This document shows, in pieces, positions 28,558 through 40,746 of a stretch of 59,919 bases of DNA (the stretch's first letter is position 1; each line of letters begins with the position of its first letter). Both the position numbers and the translations under genes were made by a program. Origin of the DNA: Takakia lepidozioides (lineage: Eukaryota; Streptophyta; Takakiopsida; Takakiales; Takakiaceae); assembly GCA_030704615.1 (NCBI GenBank), contig CM060731.1:81078756-81138674 (forward strand), given 5' to 3'. Below the pieces are notes generated by a model. The model saw only the letters and a program-made list of their open reading frames with translations. It ran no database searches and was not told where the DNA came from.

Positions 28558-29920
28558 GGATCCTACAACGAGCCAAGAGGTTCAGGTGGGAGGGGACACA
28601 CCTGCTCCGAGTGTGGGAGGATGGTCGAGTGAGGATTGTGCCTCACCCAACACAGCGGGCACGGTTAGTGCGGCATGCCCATGAGGAGTTGGGGCATTTT
28701 GGGGTGCGACGCACTCATAGTCTACTGCAGGGGCAGTATTGGTGGCGTGGTATGCACACAGAGGTACAACACTTTGTGGCTAGGTGCATGGTGTGTGACA
28801 GGGTGCGTGCTTCATTCAACGCCCCTACTCCACAATTGCACCCTCTTCCGATCATGGGATTGGGCTACAGGTGGAGTCTTGACTTCGCAGGGCCGTTGCC
28901 ACTGACCATGCGCCACAACAAGTACGTGTTGGTGATGGTGGAGCACTTCTCCAAGTGGATTGAATTGGTTCCATTGCCTGATAAGGCTAGTGAGGGAGCT
29001 GCGTATGCATTCATGGATTGTGTGCTTAGCCGATTCGGTGCTCCAGCTGAGGTACTCACGGACCAAGGGAGAGAGTTCTTGGGGGAGTTTCAGGCTTTGT
29101 GTGACAAGCCTTGATAGACCACTGCACCACTTCTCGGGATCATCCTGAAGCCGATGGCTTGGCAGAGAGAGTTGTTCAGACAGTAAAGAGGGGTTTGCGC
29201 AAGTATGGCTTGCAGAAGGGACACCTAGGAGATTGGGACCTTCAGTTACCCTGGTTAGCCATGGGCTACAGGTTCAGCAAGCAAGCATCACTTGCCTCTT
29301 TCTCACCATACTTTCTTCTCTTTGGCCGAGAGCCGGATTTGCCTACATCCATTCGCAGAGAAGCTGCTACAGTTCTTAACCTTGACGATCCGGACGTGTG
29401 GGCACGTGCATGTGAGCAGCGTGCAGAGTTGTTCAAGAGAGTCATGCCCATGGCTTTCGAGAACCTTGCCATTGCACAACACCGTGATACGTTGAGGTAT
29501 GCTACCATACGTGGTGGGGGCTATCGTCCTGGGGTTCGGAGATTCAACCCTGGTGACTATGTCTATCTGCAGCAGACTGCTCCTACGACCCTGGATGTGA
29601 CTGCAGGACGTGTTATTTTGAGGGTTCGAGAGGTCTTGCCCTCAGGCGTCTTGGTCTTGGAGGGTCGGGATGGCATCACTTGGAAGGACCATGTGCGTAA
29701 TTGTGCGCCATGTCACCTTCTGAATGTCGATGGCAGGATTGACCCAAACCTGGCAGTGGTCTCTGCAGGTTTGAGGTGCATGTTGTGTGGGTCTGCTAAA
29801 GGGGCAGCCACCATGCTGGTATGTGATCGGTGCTCTAGAGGTTGGCATATGGGATGCTTGACTCCACCTCTTGAGATGGTTTCGGATGGGGATTGGTTAT
29901 GTCCACATTGCATTGGATAG
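28558..29920 (+). CDS. Pol: integrase with C-terminal PHD finger (one further frameshift)
   Basis: This is the continuation of pol in the next frame. The zinc domain HHCC spans about 28672-28800 (HAHEELGHFG to CMVC). The core has SLDFAGP, LTDQGREF and HPEADGLAER, the D, D and E of the DDE catalytic triad. A one-base deletion in an A-run near 29106 shifts the frame between the second D and the E; copy 2 has the extra base. A GPY/F-like region (FNPGDYVYL) is followed at about 29776-29917 by C-x2-C ... C-x2-C-x4-H-x2-C ... C-x2-C with GWHMGC and WLCPHC, a C4HC3 PHD finger. Chromoviruses carry a chromodomain at this place; here a PHD finger replaces it. PHD fingers commonly read the histone H3 tail, so it may steer integration (inferred). 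Confidence 0.87.
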
Positions 29921-30169
29921 TGGGAGTGGATACAACCATGGGAGGTTAACAAGAAACGCAAGACCCAGCTACTAGGAGACCTTGAACACACGAGATCTTG
30001 GCTCAAGTTCATAGATTGCAAGACGGCGACTAACGATGGGGCTACTCTTGTACCCGGCCTCTTGGTTGATAGAGTTTGAGCACGATAAAGACAGTGATAG
30101 AGGACTTAGTACGGCTGTGGCTATTACATCTTGTAGCTATCTGGAGGTAGAGGGACCTATCCACCAGCT

Positions 30170-30180
30170 AGGGGGGCGAT
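30170..30180 (+). promoter_or_regulatory. Polypurine tract
   Basis: AGGGGGGCGAT directly precedes TGTGCTAG at 30181. The equivalent position in copy 2 (GGGGGGGCGAT followed by TGTGTAG at about 59079) is the same. This places the start of the 3' terminal repeat at 30181. Confidence 0.7.
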
Positions 30181-30704
30181 TGTGCTAGACTACTTTATTG
30201 TGCATATATGTGTGGTGTGGTTTGGACAGCGATGTAGTTGTGTAGCGATATGGATGCGCACGACAGCTGTCAAGTTAAATAAGCACAGTGTGAAAACAGC
30301 TAGAATAAAACTAGTTATTTGTATTTAACACTTGGATTTAGGTCAAGTGTTAAATCAGGTGTCAAGTTTAGTTTGACACCTGGTCTGTCTTATCTTCACG
30401 AGAGCGGCAGTCGCGCAGCTCATCTCTCTCGAGTTGAGCCTGCGCGACCGAGCTCCTGCATGCGTTTAGATCTGAGTGTACTCATGATGGGAGTGTAGGT
30501 TGTTGTGGGGTGGAGTCCCCATAGCTTGGGGTGCCCCTGGCTCGACTTCTATTATAAAGAGTGATAGCGATGGATTTCATATGTTTTGTGTCAACAGTGT
30601 CTCTATGCTTGTTTATCATTGTGCTAGACTACTTTATTGTGCATATATGTGTGGTGTGGTTTGGACAGCGATGTAGTTGTGTAGCGATATGGATGCGCAC
30701 GACA
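30181..30704 (+). repeat. Compound 3' terminal repeat: H-T-H arrangement
   Basis: H (85 bp, TGTGCTAG to CGACA) lies at 30181-30265 and again, identical, at 30620-30704. T (351 bp, same as the left repeat) lies between them at 30268-30618. The H/T joint is GACA-GC-TGTC, a 10-bp palindrome. The T/H joint has one extra T. The left end of the element has T alone. Confidence 0.8.
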
Positions 30705-30960
30705 TCTGTTTTGATGAGCAATGCCAAATTTGGGTTCACCCTCATCTCTCGTCGTGGTGGTGGTGTAGCTCCCGGAATCAAGGGAATAAAGTGCATAGCC
30801 ACATACGATGGCACCCCTTTTAATTCGGTGTAGGACCATGCGAAGATGTCTTGAAATTCTTTGAACAGTGGTACTACAGCGCCTGCTCAGATGTCAAGTG
30901 GGATCCAACCTTTACCATTTTGGGCGATTATCCTCCGACCGCCATGTTGACCAATTGAGT
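30705..30960 (-). pseudogene. Older Ty3/gypsy pol remnant, part before the insertion
   Basis: The minus strand reads FKEFQDIFAWSYTELKGV and HFIPLIPGA, then MRVNPNLALLIKT. This is the conserved linker just before reverse transcriptase in Ty3/gypsy pol. The frame continues at 18344 with EVEKLLAAEF once copy 1 is removed. Upstream sequence is not recognisable. Confidence 0.75.
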
Positions 30961-31965
30961 CGTTGGTTCTGAACTAATTCCGGACTTTCAAGAAGTCCAG
31001 ATTTAATGAAAATACTAAGATATATACTAAATGTATTCTAAATTTTAATACATATACATCTATACATACATATATTATATGATTTTAATATAATCTGGTT
31101 TGGTATCATAGACATCCTCTTTTTGAGGATGCAAAGTTCTTAGGACACTTAATACGGTGTGTGTGCCTTATGGTGTAATCAGGGGGTTTTTAATTTTTTT
31201 CCCAAATAATTATTAATAAGATTTATCAGGGCTAAAATCCCCCTGTTCTGTATATATATATATATATACAAAAAATACAAAAAATATATTAAAACCTTTC
31301 TTATATTATTTTTTTACTTCGAATATGAATCCGAATTTATTCGTATCCATCTTTTGTGAAAAGACGTTATCATATATTTAATCTTCAAATATTTTGAGTA
31401 GTAAAAGATAGTGTCATCAATGCATTGTCATGATGTACATGGATAATGATGATGATAATGGAGTCGTTTAGTCCACTGCACATATACTAACATCCTGAGT
31501 TCGCTCAAGTCTCCAAAATTCAAATAAATGCTTTTGTTTTCTTGTCCAACCAATCCTCGTCAATGAATCTGGCATACTATGTCCGAGGAGGGAAGGGCAT
31601 GAAGAGCTATCTCATTGTTCAGGGTGTTTACTTTCCGGGAGATAAAGAAAGCCATTTCAAGAGTTGCTCAGTTGGATTATCTCGTCCTAGTGTGGACTAC
31701 GTCTTCCCTGTCAATATGACAAAATTTGAACATCCCCATGAGCATATGCATACTATTGCAATATCATATTTAAGCAATAATTTGTGAAGTCTGTGTGACG
31801 ATGATGCAATCATAGTTAGATAAATGCTCCATTGAAATGATAACATTATTTACATGGAGGTTGAAACATAGGAATATTGGATCAGAGTGATGGCTTGAAG
31901 GTTTTCCTTCGTCCTCATACAAGTTGAACAAGTCTAGCTGCAGAGTGGAAAGCAAGAGCACCACA

Positions 31966-32165
31966 ACACGATGGCGTTTCCGCATAAAGTCGTAGAGTGT
32001 ACTAGGATATCATACAAATAAAGAGTAGGCGTGCCGCAAATATGATGGTGTTTCCCATGGTTCGCATAGTGTAGGCAGTTATACAAGTGGAGAGTAGGTG
32101 CACCGTGAACATGATGGTGTCCCACATATAGTCGCAGGGTGTAGGTTGTTATACGAGCATCGAGG
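31966..32165. repeat. Three diverged ~65-bp tandem units
   Basis: Three units share GATGG-GTTTCC/GTGTCCC, a GTGTA block and GAGTAGG-GTGCCG. Sequence divergence between units is clear by eye, so the array is old. Confidence 0.5.
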
Positions 32166-32546
32166 AAAGACCCAAAAACTTTCACCACAAAAATGTTGTA
32201 GAAATTGTTTGGTGGATTGTAAGATTTTTCTATATGTCCTCAAGTGTAGTAATAATTAGTCGCTAAATCTTCGCTTTCTATTTTTGATGATTTCTCATAC
32301 ATTTGCGTCTTATGAATTCCGCCCTTTGCAATTGAATTCAGAAGTTTCTGCAAACAGCCCAAACCATTTATGAGATGTTAAGTGTTTAAAATGAAACAAT
32401 GGTGTTGGTCTTTCGTTATGAAGACATTTTGGTGTGGTGGGAATAAGTGTTTAAAGGTTGGGAATTTGATAAAACTAGTTGATGCGTATGGAAAAGTGCA
32501 AGACATAATAGGTGTATCTTATAAGATCATTAGTTAAAAAGCGACA

Positions 32547-32829
32547 ATATTACAAAGATGTCTTTGCAACAATGTTTGATGACAATGTTATTAAATTTAG
32601 TTGAAGTCTGTTTAATTGTCATGTTTGTTTCATCAAAATTTGTTGCAAAGAAATCTTTGTAAATCAGCTTGCAGCTTACAGTATTTTAATGGAGGATCTT
32701 TGCAATATTTACAAACATTGTGATCACTGTCATAAGACATTGTAAAAAAATCTTTGTATTGAGAAATGAGAAATCTTTGTAATCATTGTCATCATTGTCA
32801 TCAAATGTAGCAAGGAATCTTTGTAATAT
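32547..32829. mobile_element. MITE-like inverted repeat, 283 bp
   Basis: The left end, ATATTACAAAG followed by a TTTGATGACAATG block, is matched inverted by the right end, CATTGTCATCAAA followed by CTTTGTAATAT. Arms are about 45 bp with several mismatches. It is AT-rich with no coding capacity. No target duplication was defined. Confidence 0.45.
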
Positions 32830-34079
32830 TTGTAAATGTTACAAAGATTTCTCATTGTACTACAAAATTTCAAGATTGAAATTTTTAGTACTTCAATTTT
32901 ATTCTCGAAGTGAAATGATTAAATTAGTTATTTTTTGTAGTAATATATATATAATCAGATTAAATTAAATTAAGTAAATTCTAATGTATATTGAGTTTGG
33001 TCCAGAATTAATGAAAAAGTCCGGAATTAGTTAAAATTCAGTTAGATTCCGCAACCAACTTATAGCTGATGAGCCAATCCACAATTTGTCAATTTGACCA
33101 TCCATTCGAGTTCTTGATGCATACAACCTTGCCTTTAGGATACCATGGTAGGTCTCTATGGAGCCATTGACCTGACTTGGCCTGCATGTGGGATATATCG
33201 ATATCCAAGAACCCATATATGGGTCTTAAACACCCAATATGTATGCATACAATTAAAATAGTTGTTCGATTAGAAATATCTGATTTAATTTCACTAGAAG
33301 CATTCGTGTCATTTACCATTGGGGTAACGACTCATTATGAGTCGTAAAAGTCAAAAAACCAGGATCGACTGGAAGTTACAAATGACTAGTTACAACAGAC
33401 GTGGAAGTTGGGTCGGACATCCAATGATTGGAGTGGTAAAAGACGTAGACGCGCGAACTACTGCTCAGCGATTATTGCGATTAATGCTGAAGAACCACGT
33501 GGCCAGGCAGGCCGCCCATGTGTCTGATCTTTTGGGCTGACTTTGACTTTTCCCTCCGGATGAGTGGACTGACTCACCGGAGCACGGTGACACATGGAAG
33601 TGGACGTGGACGACGATGTGGACGCGGACGTGGCGACGCCACGACAAGCAGCACTGCTACCACGTGGCCACGGGCCCGAGGCGCCACGTGATAGTCGACC
33701 ACATAACTTGTAGTGCTACATGCCCAGTGGCAACTGCGATTGTGGAAGTCGATGCAACCAATGCTTTACTACTTAAAATGAAGTGCTCGAAATTACTTGA
33801 ACAATCACTCATAGTGCTTTGAAGTTTTGGTATTTGTACTGAGCCAACTAGTACATACGCATATAATGCCATACAAGAGAACTAATCATGTCATTAGAAA
33901 TGCGAAAACAATGAAAGACATGCCATGAAACAAAACGAAATGAAAATGAAATGAAATGAAACAAATGGTACTTTATTATATCTGCGGAAAGCTCAAAGAG
34001 CTTATGATACAAAATGAAAAAACCAAAGTAAAAAAACAGCCCAAAGCTACTACTGCTCTGGGGATTGCCTAAGGGTCAA

Positions 34080-35740
34080 GGCCTCGTGCAGGTAAGCTGC
34101 CAAGCAATTGTGATCATCATAATGCAAGACTCAGTGACAGCTTGAGTCCCAGGGACCATCTACCCATGTAGGTTTCTTGTAGCTATTGATCCACAGGGAA
34201 TCATATGTAATCTTGTGCTTGAAATCTGGCTCTCTTGGATGAATCTGGACCCACATTCTCTTTGCTCCTTCAGCTACACATGCCTATGCACAAATCATGC
34301 ATTCATCCTTGCCTTGCTGCTAGTAGCTGACAATGACAGCCTAGATTTATTCTAGGAAACATCCAACTCAGCTTCTGACACTAGTTCATATGCTGAATGC
34401 GTCTGCTAGGCTATGAAATGTAACAGGCATTCACCTTTTTGCCTCGGTTGTCCCATCGTTGACTAGGGCAGAACAATATTCATTCCACAACTTCTCCTCA
34501 TCTCTGTTACTTATTTTTTGATACTTTCTTGTTGTCACATTGGTAGTATTATGTCAAAGTCACTCCAAACTAGATTCACTCAACCAATTAACTTGCAGAA
34601 TTCAACATGGAAATTTAGGGCCGATTCTGATAAGAGGGAAAAACAAGGTGAAATGTGTTGAAGAAGATGCCTTCATTAGCAGTGTCTGATTTTATAAATT
34701 GTGCCACTGCTGCCAGTTGACCATCTACCCATGCATGTTTGTTGTAGCTATAGAGTCAATCGGGAGCTTGAAGCCCGGCCCTCGTGGGTGAATCTGCACC
34801 CACATTATATCCCTGCTCCTTCAACTATCCATGCCTCTGCACAAATCATGCATATATCATTGCCTTGCTGCTAGCAGTTGATGATGACAGCCTAGATTTG
34901 TTCTTACACCCCAACCCTATTTGGAAAAACAGGCTGAAATATGTTGAGGAAGGTGCCTTCATTAACAGCACCTCATTCTATCAATTGTGTTGCCACTACT
35001 GTTTCCACTTGTAACAATTGACCATCTATCCCAGCTGATTTCTTGTAGCTATTGATCCCTCAGCCTGAACCTGAACATGAATCTGGACCTCTATCCCTGG
35101 CCCCTCAACTATCCCTGCCCGTGTATAGATCATGAATACATCCCTCAGCCTTGCTACTAGCAGCTGACAGTGACGGCGTGAAGTTCTTCCAGAAAACACC
35201 CCAACCTAGGACTTAACAGTAGTTCCAATTCTGAATTGCAACTGCTTCTCTCTGTAGTCGAACAAGCACTCACCTTTTTGTCTCCATTGTCCCCCCACTG
35301 ACTGGGGTCGGAAAGTGTTCATCCCAAAGCTTCTCTTCATCTTGTTATCTGTTTTTGGGTACTTTCCTGCTGCCATATCAGCAGTAACTTGTCAAAGTCA
35401 CTCCAAACCACCCCACATCCACCCAACGAGCTAACTTACATCATTCAATATATAAATTCAGGGCTGGGTCTGAAGAGAGGGCAAAATAGGCTGAAATAGA
35501 TCGAAGAATAAGGTGCCCTCACCACATTGTCCTCGACCTTGTGTCATGACCCATGGAGGATTTGACTGACCATGTACCCAAGAGGACTTGTGTGTGCGAG
35601 GTGTGTGCTGCTTCCACAGGGAATTGTAGGCAATCTGGGAGCTTGAAATCTGGCCCTCTTGGATGAATCTGGACCCACACTACTCCTTGCTCCTTCAGCT
35701 ATCCATGCCTCTGCACAAATCATGCATACATCCTTGCCTT
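34080..35740. repeat. ~570-bp repeat array, left part
   Basis: The block beginning GACCATCTACCCA and TTTCTTGTAGCTATTGATCC recurs at about 34155, 34720, 35028 and 35562. Units also share CTCTGCACAAATCATGCAT, CCTTGCCTTGCTGCTAG and the GTCAAAGTCACTCCA block. The fullest unit is about 568 bp; the second is shortened to 308 bp. The fourth unit is interrupted at 35740 by the Mutator-like element and resumes at 47081. A further partial unit lies at 48238-48560. The function is unknown; parts resemble degraded coding sequence. Confidence 0.65.
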
Positions 35741-35930
35741 CAACGACGCAATGGCGTGAGCGTTGCACGTGAGCGCGCGAGCGTACGCTCACGCAGGAGT
35801 GACGTGGCGTGAGCGTACGCTCACGCCAGCTGACGTGGCGTGAGCCTGCACACATGCTGACGTGGCGTGAGCGTCATGTCAGCATGCTGATGTGGCGGTA
35901 AATGCACTGTCCGTCAACTGCCACGTCAGC
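35741..35930. repeat. Left terminal inverted repeat and subterminal GTGAGCG repeats
   Basis: The outer ~60 bp match the right end inverted. Inside, TGACGTGGCGTGAGC occurs three times at 35800-35870, and TGAGCGTACGCTCA forms perfect palindromes at about 35786 and 35810. Such subterminal arrays are typical transposase binding sites. Confidence 0.7.
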
Positions 35931-36380
35931 ATTAACATGCGCCGCCTATAACCGTGGATGGTCCTATGACCGTGGAATTAATGCATGGAATCTTGCCTAA
36001 ATAGAATCAAGACGAGCGTTGAGGCCTACAATTGCAGCATCCAACATTGTGCAATTACAAATGTTTGTTTCACTTTTACAATTACGAAGACGACAAAATA
36101 TCCTCACAAAGTGTGCGCCATAAAGGCTGCCACGAGAAGACTTCCTCCCTCCTCAAATAACAATGAGAGTTATGATCATCTTCAAAAGATGATTGTAGTG
36201 CATAGCGACAGCAAGACATGTAGACTTCGAACGGTGCAATGACAAATGTGCACTACCTAAAAGTTGTCACTCAGACCTCACTCCTATAGTTGGAGGCCAT
36301 ATCATTGCACAGCCGACGAATTGATGTGAATTACACATTTCAAATCATGGTCATCCACATACCACATTACATAGTTCATG

Positions 36381-39300
36381 CTACCCATGTGTTGTATCCC
36401 GCTGCAAAAGAGTATCGACCTCGTTGAAACTCATAGTGGCCTGGTGAATGAAGTTGTCACGTTTGGGATCGCAAACCATCCTCCTCAAAAATATGAAATA
36501 CAAATGTTTGCAGGGTATGAATTTACCTCTCTTGCCCAAACTGGTTGATAGCATATTCACAAAATCAGGACATGTGCAATTGGGGAAATTGGAAACCGTG
36601 ATGTCGTAGGTCCTGTCATGAACAGCAGATGTGGAAGTGATGATTGTGAATACCCGACCATATCCTGGATCGGGTACTTCCGTGGTGCTTCCAACACGAG
36701 CTTGGAGCATTCTTGCGGACTCCACTTTGCCAAAGTGTTCAGCGGTTGGAGGGAAACGCCGAACGAGCTTTCCATCTCGTTTGGTTGGCCACAAGTCAGG
36801 ATTTGCCGGGGGGACCCGGGAGGACGCAGGAGTAGTAGCACATGCATGGAGTTGGGGTTGTCTCGCAAGGGAAAAACCTGCCTCCTCCAGCATTTCAATC
36901 TCCTGAAAGCTGAGATGTGTTCCCACCTTCACGGGCCAAACGGTTGGAGGAGATGGCTTCATCACTACGGAAGGACGCACAGTTCCATGCACACATCTGG
37001 CACAATCATCTGCGCAGAACCAGAACTTGTGGTTCTTGGCTTCTGGTTGACCGTATGGACGCATCAAGCCCGTGAAAGTCGGAGCAGGAGTTCGGGCACC
37101 ACCTCTGGATATAGATGAAGTGCACTTCTCGAAATTAGTTGCCCTGATCGCTGTACATTTCACACGAGACCCGACACTTGTGCGTTCTATGTGCCAAACG
37201 TGGTCGGGGCATGCGGACTCAAGCACATCAAGGGGGTTGTTTCTCTCCTGCACCATTTCAGTGGCACGGTTTGATGCTGGAGCTTGCCGTCGTGTTGGAG
37301 GTTCCTCCACAATGGAGGTTCCGGACACGGAGCTGTCATGCAGGGGAACACGAGGCTTCGAGAAGTTATCACGGTCTGCCCTGTGGGAATCTGAATCCGA
37401 ACCAGGTGGAGTGTTCAATTTCCTCTTACAGGAGCCGAATCTCTCCTCCCCTTCAAGATGTGGAACTCTAGAAACAAGTGGCGTTCCCTGGGCATACATG
37501 CTCACCGCCCGTGCTATCTTGATTGGATCCCCAGATCTGTTTGCAGCACGCAACATCAACTCCGATTTGTCCGGACCCTTGCCACCAACCCCACCTCGTA
37601 AGAAATCACGGTATCGGGTTTGTTGTTGCAAGGCACGTATCAAATCATCTGTTGTTGCCACATACAAATCCCGACCTCTTTTCCCAGACTGCTGCAACCA
37701 TGCATTGTGCACAGTTTCTGCCAAATTGCAAGATGGCATGTCTGCCATTTCCTCAATGGACATGTTCTGCAAAGAGGATAACCACACTTCAGAATAGTGC
37801 ACAGGAAACAACATAAAGAAAGCAACAAAAATATGGAAAGCAAATGTATGAATAAAGCATGAAATAGAAGCCTCGTACCATTGTCATGGCTGCTCCCCAC
37901 TGTCTATACCGGAAGTGCCAAAACGCCAGCCAATCTTCCAATGCTCTCATACTCTCAAGTGATGCAGCTCCAGAAGAGAACCACCAGGCACGAATTGTCT
38001 GGAACAAAGTGTCCGCCTCCTTCATTGTTCTAGCATCTTTGTACTCTTTGCACAATTTACGGTGCTGAGTCTGCATCTCTGGTTTGATGTCCGACTTTGT
38101 ATGTTTTTCCAGAGATTGTGTCCAATGGAATAGACATGTACGCTCTCTTCCTGGCATAGGCACTTTTGGGTCGCCCGATCCGAAGACAATACGAATAGCA
38201 TTGAAATTTGCTTGAGCACTATCCGCCATGAAACCTGCGAAATTTGGAGATGGCAGCCCATGGCAGCCCATGACACGTATCAGGGAATTCCACATGAGCT
38301 TCTGGGATTCCGTATCCTCGGATTGCATGTCACAAACTGCAATTGTCATAACTCGTTGGTACACTGGATCGTAGACATGACAAGCCATTGTCGTCCAATC
38401 CTTCACTCGTTTCACATGATCAAACATAAGAAAACAGTTCTGCAAGTCCCCAGTCTTCTGCATCCGCTTCACGAGGCTAACCCCACTGCCCTCCCCAACA
38501 GTCGACATTTTGAAAAGAAAAACTTTGATGGCACCTTGACCTGGGAATACATTGTCCTGGATGTAATCGTACTTGCTCAGTCGTTTCAATTCCAAAATAT
38601 TGTCTATGTAGCCTCTGATCCCAGAGCCCATTCTCAATGCATTGATCTGATGCCGAATGTTAGGTGAACTTAAAGTGGAGAAATGATCCATGACCAGGTC
38701 CAATGCTGCACCGTCAAGTTTAGTCCCCACAGAATCTCCTTCACTCAAAATATGGCTTTCCAAGAAGGACTTGCTTGCGCCAAGAGCAATTGCAGATGTT
38801 GTTGCGGATGGGTTTCTCCCGAACTCCTGTTTGATCAACCTCGATACTGTCTCAACACTCTCCCTGTAATCCCCCTTCGAGACAGGATGGTTATGGAATC
38901 CAAAATGCACACAAGCTCTCGTCATTGTATTCAAACGGTGGACAACATAGTACATTCTTGCTCCGCAGAGCGCCAAGCAGGATGGCACAAGTTTGCAGAA
39001 TTTGCAGACGAAAGTGTTTGCCGGTGGAGGGGCAGTCCCAGGCTGAAATGGATTCTCCGCCAGACCCTCCCATTCGCTTTGATTATGAACTCCAGACTGA
39101 AGAAAGTGTCTGCAATTCAAATTATCACACCTAAGGTGTCCATTGCAAACTGTCCTCCTGAAAACAAGCTTGTCATCATTCTGAATATTGGATGTTTTTG
39201 TTCTGCACCACGGGTGCCCGTCGTGTTTCTTGTCCATTCCATGCATCATGATTGTTACACCTCCAACTCGCGGAGGAGGAGGCAGCTCGAATAGGATATC

Positions 39301-39891
39301 GCCATCAAAAGTCTCCGGCAAGAACTTCACAGGCACCTGCTTCAAAGATTCCCAATCAATTCCCCGCAACTCGCTTTTGAATCCAGCCATTCCTCCCATC
39401 GCCCGCAATTTTGGAATGACACTACAAATCTCTTCTTCATCAGCTTCTGCAACCACAGTAGGAAGGACTGGATTTGGAATTTCACTTATGTCATCATCGG
39501 AAGAATCCGAAAGCTCAACGATTGGAGTGGAGGACGTCTGTTCTTTTTTCACCACCACCTCCCTCTTGTCTTCAACGACCGAAGCAGCAGTCCCGGGCGT
39601 CACATATGACCCAAGGGACTTTCGCCGAGGCTCTCCAAGTACTCTGTATCGACCAGGACGCACTCTCCACTGGCTGATATGAGCCGTCTCATCACGGTTT
39701 TGGAAAGAATATTTCACCAACTTCCCTTTCAGATCGTAAACCTCTTTCTCCAAAAAGATGGAGCCATTCTGCAGCTGAAAACGGGTAGCCAAGACATGTT
39801 CCAGAACAATTGCAAATCCATTGTCAAGGACTTCCTGGGAGAACGGCACTGGTTTGTCGTCTGAGAAGAACTCCGCTTCAGAGGAAGCCAT
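36381..39891 (-). CDS. Mutator-like DDE transposase with SWIM zinc finger
   Basis: Two exons, 39891-37879 and 37766-36381, are joined by a GT-AG intron in phase 0, giving 1132 residues. The N-terminal third has a Cys/His cluster ending in HFGFHNHP, like the WRKY/FLYWCH-type DNA-binding zinc domain of MULE transposases. The catalytic core shows MFDHV (Asp491), FMADSAQ (Asp557), CLFH (Cys586-His589) and LEDWLAFW (Glu652): the D-D-CxxH-E order of MULEs. A C-terminal SWIM finger CTC...CKH begins near residue 1068. The protein would bind the terminal repeats and cut and join DNA in the nucleus. Both exons are open and no damage is visible, so the element may be autonomous. ATG 39891 is preceded by stops and starts MASSEAEFF. 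Confidence 0.82.
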
Positions 39892-40746
39892 CTTCCTTCC
39901 TCGAGTATGTTTGTACCTTGCTATCGCAGATCTAGTGTAAATCGGTTTACTGCTGTCTCCAGAACACAGTTGAAGAATGAGCAGAGCATATGGCGGAGGA
40001 AGCTCAGATAACGACTGTGCATATTCTGTTATTCATTCCAGATATGCAGCCGTCCATTTTAATTACTTTTCTTGTGGGCCCAGTGGTCAGAGAATCCATA
40101 GGGGCAGTGTCGGCAACTGTTAAACCGTTAATCAGAACCTCATCAATAAACCCAATAACAAAGCCGACTTCCTGGAAGCATGCCACAGGATCCGAGAATG
40201 GGATTGCAGATTAAGTAAATGTATCTATATACTACTACCAATGATCATGCGCACCTGGAAAGTTCCAAATGTGCAACGAATGTGGGGTTTGGATAACAAG
40301 GATGACCGTGTATGATATTCCAAAATTTGTCATCAAACTCTCGTTCATTTATATTTATTTGTTTAAGACTGCGCATCAATTTCTGGGATTCGCTGTTCTT
40401 TTTAAATATTGAACCAGTTATAATTTAGAACACGCCGTTTTGTTTTGGGCGGCACACGTCAGACATCCATAACTGAATACGAACAGCTGTACACCAATTG
40501 CTGGCATGTGCACTAATATCGAAACGACTATGTGTAACGGTCACGCGGGAGGGAATCCGATGCTTCTAGAGACACGCAAGAACACAGGCAATCCCGCAAG
40601 AAATCGGGAGTCACTGCGTTTTTCTACTTTTCGCGCTTAGAGGGAGAGTGGTAGTCAAGCTGGAGAGGGTTCCTTCTAGAATACGAAAGAGAAGAAAGTC
40701 TCTTTATTTTACTTCCCTTAGAGAGAGACGCAGAGCAAGAGAGAAA
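39892..40746. promoter_or_regulatory. Divergent promoter region of the transposon genes
   Basis: These 855 bp separate the start codons of transposase (-) and cargo gene (+), so both promoters should lie here. I see no clear palindrome or repeat matching the intronic or terminal repeats. Confidence 0.45.

Larger units (their letters stand above)
18345..30704 (+). mobile_element. Ty3/gypsy-type retrotransposon with DNA methyltransferase and PHD finger (copy 1)
   Basis: The boundaries are fixed by the interrupted older pol gene and by TCTG on both sides (18341-18344 and 30705-30708). The inserted DNA starts TGTC and ends GACA. In order it holds: a 351-bp terminal repeat; a 17-nt self-complementary site; a long leader with decayed ORFs; gag, two zinc knuckles, protease and a C5 methyltransferase; UAG; RT and RNase H; integrase; a PHD finger; a polypurine tract (30170-30179); and a compound 3' repeat block. 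The two 351-bp repeats look identical by eye, so insertion is recent. Two single-base deletions, at about 28557 and 29106, break pol relative to copy 2. The gene order PR-RT-RH-IN is that of Ty3/gypsy. Confidence 0.9.
30961..34079. other. AT-rich intergenic region with small repeats
   Basis: No gene is recognised. It holds a TA microsatellite (about 31253-31266), three ~65-bp tandem units (about 31966-32165) with GATGGTGT and GAGTAGG cores, a MITE-like inverted repeat (32547-32829), and a GGACGTGG-rich block (33598-33640). Confidence 0.45.

Noticed and set aside
28558-28632. Genuine C-terminus of RT-RNase H ending at 28632
   Set aside because: The tail after 28557 has no similarity to integrase linkers, while the next frame continues smoothly and copy 2 has the missing base.
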